Positions 9,805 through 11,050 of a stretch of 11,050 bases of DNA are shown one piece after another. Source of the stretch: Alphaproteobacteria bacterium. GTDB taxonomy: Bacteria > Pseudomonadota > Alphaproteobacteria > Sneathiellales > Sneathiellaceae. The position numbers were made by a program, and so were the translations under genes. The stretch spans positions 1 to 11,050 of the forward strand of contig SBHH01000089.1 of the NCBI GenBank assembly GCA_006226265.1, given 5' to 3'. Numbering within the stretch: position 1 is the stretch's first letter; every line of letters begins with the position of its first letter. Under the pieces are notes generated by a model. The model saw nothing but the letters and a program-made list of their open reading frames with translations, searched no databases and was not told the origin of the DNA.

Positions 9805-10950
9805 TCAGTCCGGGGAAATACCCATAAGCTTGGTGATGACTTTCAGCATGATCTCGTCCGCGCCGCCGCCGATGGATGTGAGGCGGAAGTCGCGGAACTT
9901 GCGGGAGATGGAAGATTCCCACATATAGCCCTGGCCGCCCCAATATTGCAGGCAGCTGTCCATCACTTCGCGTTGCAAGCGTCCGACTTTAAGTTTCGCC
10001 ATGGAGGCGAGCTTGGTCACATCCTCGCCGGAGACATAGCGCTCCACCGCATGATAGGTGAGGGCGCGAAGGGCCTCCACTTCCGTCTGCAGCTCGGCAA
10101 GCCGGTAATTGACGACCTGATTGTCGAGGATGGCCTTGCCGAAGGCTTTCCGCTCCCGGGTATAGTCAATTGTCTCGTTGATCGCCTCTTCCATGACGCG
10201 GGGGCCGCGCGCGGCGGCGAACAGGCGTTCCTCCTGAAACTGTTGCATCTGATAGATGAAGCCGCGCCCTTCCTCGCCGATGCGGTTGCGCTGCGGCACC
10301 CGGACGTCATCGAAGAAAAGCTGCGCGGTGTCGGAGGACATCATGCCGATCTTGCGAAGCTTGTGCTTGGTGATGCCGGGGCTGTCCATGGGCACGATGA
10401 TGAGCGACTTGTTCTTATGCACGGGACCGTCGCCGGTATTACAAAGAAGGCAGACCCAGTCCGCCTGCAGCGCGTTGGTGATATACATCTTGGAGCCGTT
10501 GATAATGTAGTCATCGCCGTCTTTTCGCGCGGTTGTCTTAAGGTTTGCAACGTCCGATCCGGCTGCGGCCTCCGTCACGCCGACGCAGCCGACCATTTCC
10601 CCCTGAATGGCGGGGGCGAGATAGGTCTGGCGCAATTCGTCCGAGCCATGGCGGGCGAGGGCGGGGGTGGACATATTGGTCTGTACGCCGATGGCCATCG
10701 CAACACCGCCGCAGGCGATATAGCCAAGCGCCTCCGACGCCACGGCCTCATAGGAATAGTCAAGGCCGCTCCCGCCATATTCTTCCGGCTTGCTGATGCC
10801 AAGGAAGCCCATCGCGCCCATTTTCTTGAACAGCTCATGGGCAGGAAACTGCTCCTTTTCCTCCCATTCATCGACGTAAGGATTGATCTCGCTTTCGATG
10901 AATTTCTTCAGGCTTTCGGTCAGTTCCCGATGTTCCTGGGTGAATTGCAT
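9805..10950 (-). CDS. atuD: Acyl-CoA dehydrogenase, AtuD (citronellyl-CoA dehydrogenase)-like
   Basis: This 381-residue protein is a complete acyl-CoA dehydrogenase. From memory of the Pseudomonas AtuD protein the resemblance is close along the chain: MQFTQEHRELTESLKKFI at the start, INPYVDEWE, AIGVQT (86-91), DTAQLFFDDVRVPQRNRIGE (207-226) and QFQEERLFAAA (237-247). AtuD oxidises citronellyl-CoA to geranyl-CoA, the substrate of geranyl-CoA carboxylase; a related 3-methyl-branched substrate is expected here. The signature CVGVTEAAAGSD lies at 122-133. The catalytic Glu is probably Glu241 (EERLF, isovaleryl-CoA-type position), because the C-terminal site reads SIGGGADEI (359-367). The start at 10950 is preceded by an AAGGTGG site, and the leader from the inferred promoter is about 70 nt. 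It is the first gene of a three-dehydrogenase operon. An isovaleryl-CoA dehydrogenase role is the main alternative. Confidence 0.8.
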   Translation of the reverse strand: MQFTQEHRELTESLKKFIESEINPYVDEWEEKEQFPAHELFKKMGAMGFLGISKPEEYGGSGLDYSYEAVASEALGYIACGGVAMAIGVQTNMSTPALARHGSDELRQTYLAPAIQGEMVGCVGVTEAAAGSDVANLKTTARKDGDDYIINGSKMYITNALQADWVCLLCNTGDGPVHKNKSLIIVPMDSPGITKHKLRKIGMMSSDTAQLFFDDVRVPQRNRIGEEGRGFIYQMQQFQEERLFAAARGPRVMEEAINETIDYTRERKAFGKAILDNQVVNYRLAELQTEVEALRALTYHAVERYVSGEDVTKLASMAKLKVGRLQREVMDSCLQYWGGQGYMWESSISRKFRDFRLTSIGGGADEIMLKVITKLMGISPD

Positions 10951-10992
10951 GTTGGTCCACCTTCTTTATTATCCGGCCCGTTTCTCCGCCAC

Positions 10993-11019
10993 CGGTCCCA
11001 TTAAAGGGATTGTTTTTTT
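10993..11019 (+). terminator. Terminator-like hairpin with T-run, pointing out of the dehydrogenase leader
   Basis: On the plus strand CGGTCCC (10993-10999) and GGGATTG (11006-11012) can pair with two G-U wobbles around an ATTAAA loop. Seven T (11013-11019) follow. It would act only on transcripts running antisense to the dehydrogenase operon towards the right. On the sense strand the same bases lie in the 5' leader and could form a weak hairpin. The stem is short and it may be chance. Confidence 0.25.
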
Positions 11020-11028
11020 GATGGTAAA

Positions 11029-11034
11029 ATACTA
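11029..11034 (-). promoter_or_regulatory. Putative -10 box of the dehydrogenase operon
   Basis: TAGTAT on the minus strand matches four of six consensus bases. It sits at the same spacing from operator copy 2 as TAGTGT does from copy 1. The corresponding -35 would fall just past the right edge of the window. ATG 10950 is about 70 nt downstream of the expected start. Confidence 0.5.
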
Positions 11035-11036
11035 AC

Positions 11037-11050
11037 ATTCATGCATGAAT
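11037..11050. promoter_or_regulatory. Palindromic operator ATTCAT-GC-ATGAAT (copy 2)
   Basis: This is a perfect 14-bp palindrome ending on the last base of the window. It differs from copy 1 (763-776) in a single base of the 2-bp centre. It directly precedes the -10 of the dehydrogenase operon, as copy 1 precedes that of the carboxylase operon. Common control of both operons by one dimeric repressor is the natural reading. The gene beyond the edge could be divergently controlled by the same site. Confidence 0.65.

Noticed and set aside
9781..11004. 407-codon open frame on the plus strand
   Set aside because: It lies antisense to the AtuD-like dehydrogenase, which has clear family motifs throughout. 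Long antisense frames are common in GC-rich genes, and this translation shows no family features.

Overview
This window reads like a chromosomal catabolic locus of a GC-rich Gram-negative bacterium, most likely an alphaproteobacterium. That is an inference from codon use and protein flavour, not a computed placement. It holds eight protein genes, one of them cut by the left edge. I see no RNA genes, insertion sequences, CRISPR arrays or phage genes.

Layout. (1) Positions 1-521, minus strand: the 5' part of a thiolase-fold, HMG-CoA-synthase-like gene. (2) Positions 522-965: a 444-bp intergenic region with a promoter for each flanking unit and a strong palindromic operator. (3) Positions 966-7487, plus strand: a tight four-gene operon. 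It encodes a carboxyltransferase beta subunit, a biotin carboxylase/biotin-carrier alpha subunit, a TIGR03084-type DinB/maleylpyruvate-isomerase-like metalloprotein, and a full-length FadH-type 2,4-dienoyl-CoA reductase. (4) Positions 10950-7484, minus strand: a three-gene operon of acyl-CoA dehydrogenases. The first is AtuD (citronellyl-CoA dehydrogenase)-like; the next two look like the catalytic and non-catalytic halves of a heteromeric enzyme. The two operons converge and their stop codons overlap by 4 bp. (5) Positions 10951-11050: the leader and promoter of the dehydrogenase operon, ending in a near-identical copy of the operator at the right edge.

How the genes fit together. The set resembles the acyclic-terpenoid (Atu) and leucine/isovalerate (Liu) logic. 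A dehydrogenase makes a 2,3-unsaturated, 3-methyl-branched acyl-CoA. A biotin carboxylase carboxylates the gamma carbon. After hydration and retro-aldol cleavage (genes not seen here) the chain enters beta-oxidation, and FadH deals with unsaturated intermediates. The carboxyltransferase has Gly where, by my eye alignment, methylcrotonyl-CoA carboxylases have a substrate-blocking Phe. This suggests a longer isoprenoid-like acyl-CoA than methylcrotonyl-CoA.

The most notable observations are: one operator (ATTCAT-N2-ATGAAT) placed identically relative to the -10 box in front of both operons; a thiolase-fold gene lacking the expected catalytic Cys and Glu; an acyl-CoA dehydrogenase pair in which only one member keeps a catalytic Glu; and a TIGR03084 protein embedded in a carboxylase operon. 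Together they suggest a coregulated branched or isoprenoid acyl-CoA pathway, possibly a variant of the known terpene routes. The substrate cannot be read from the sequence.
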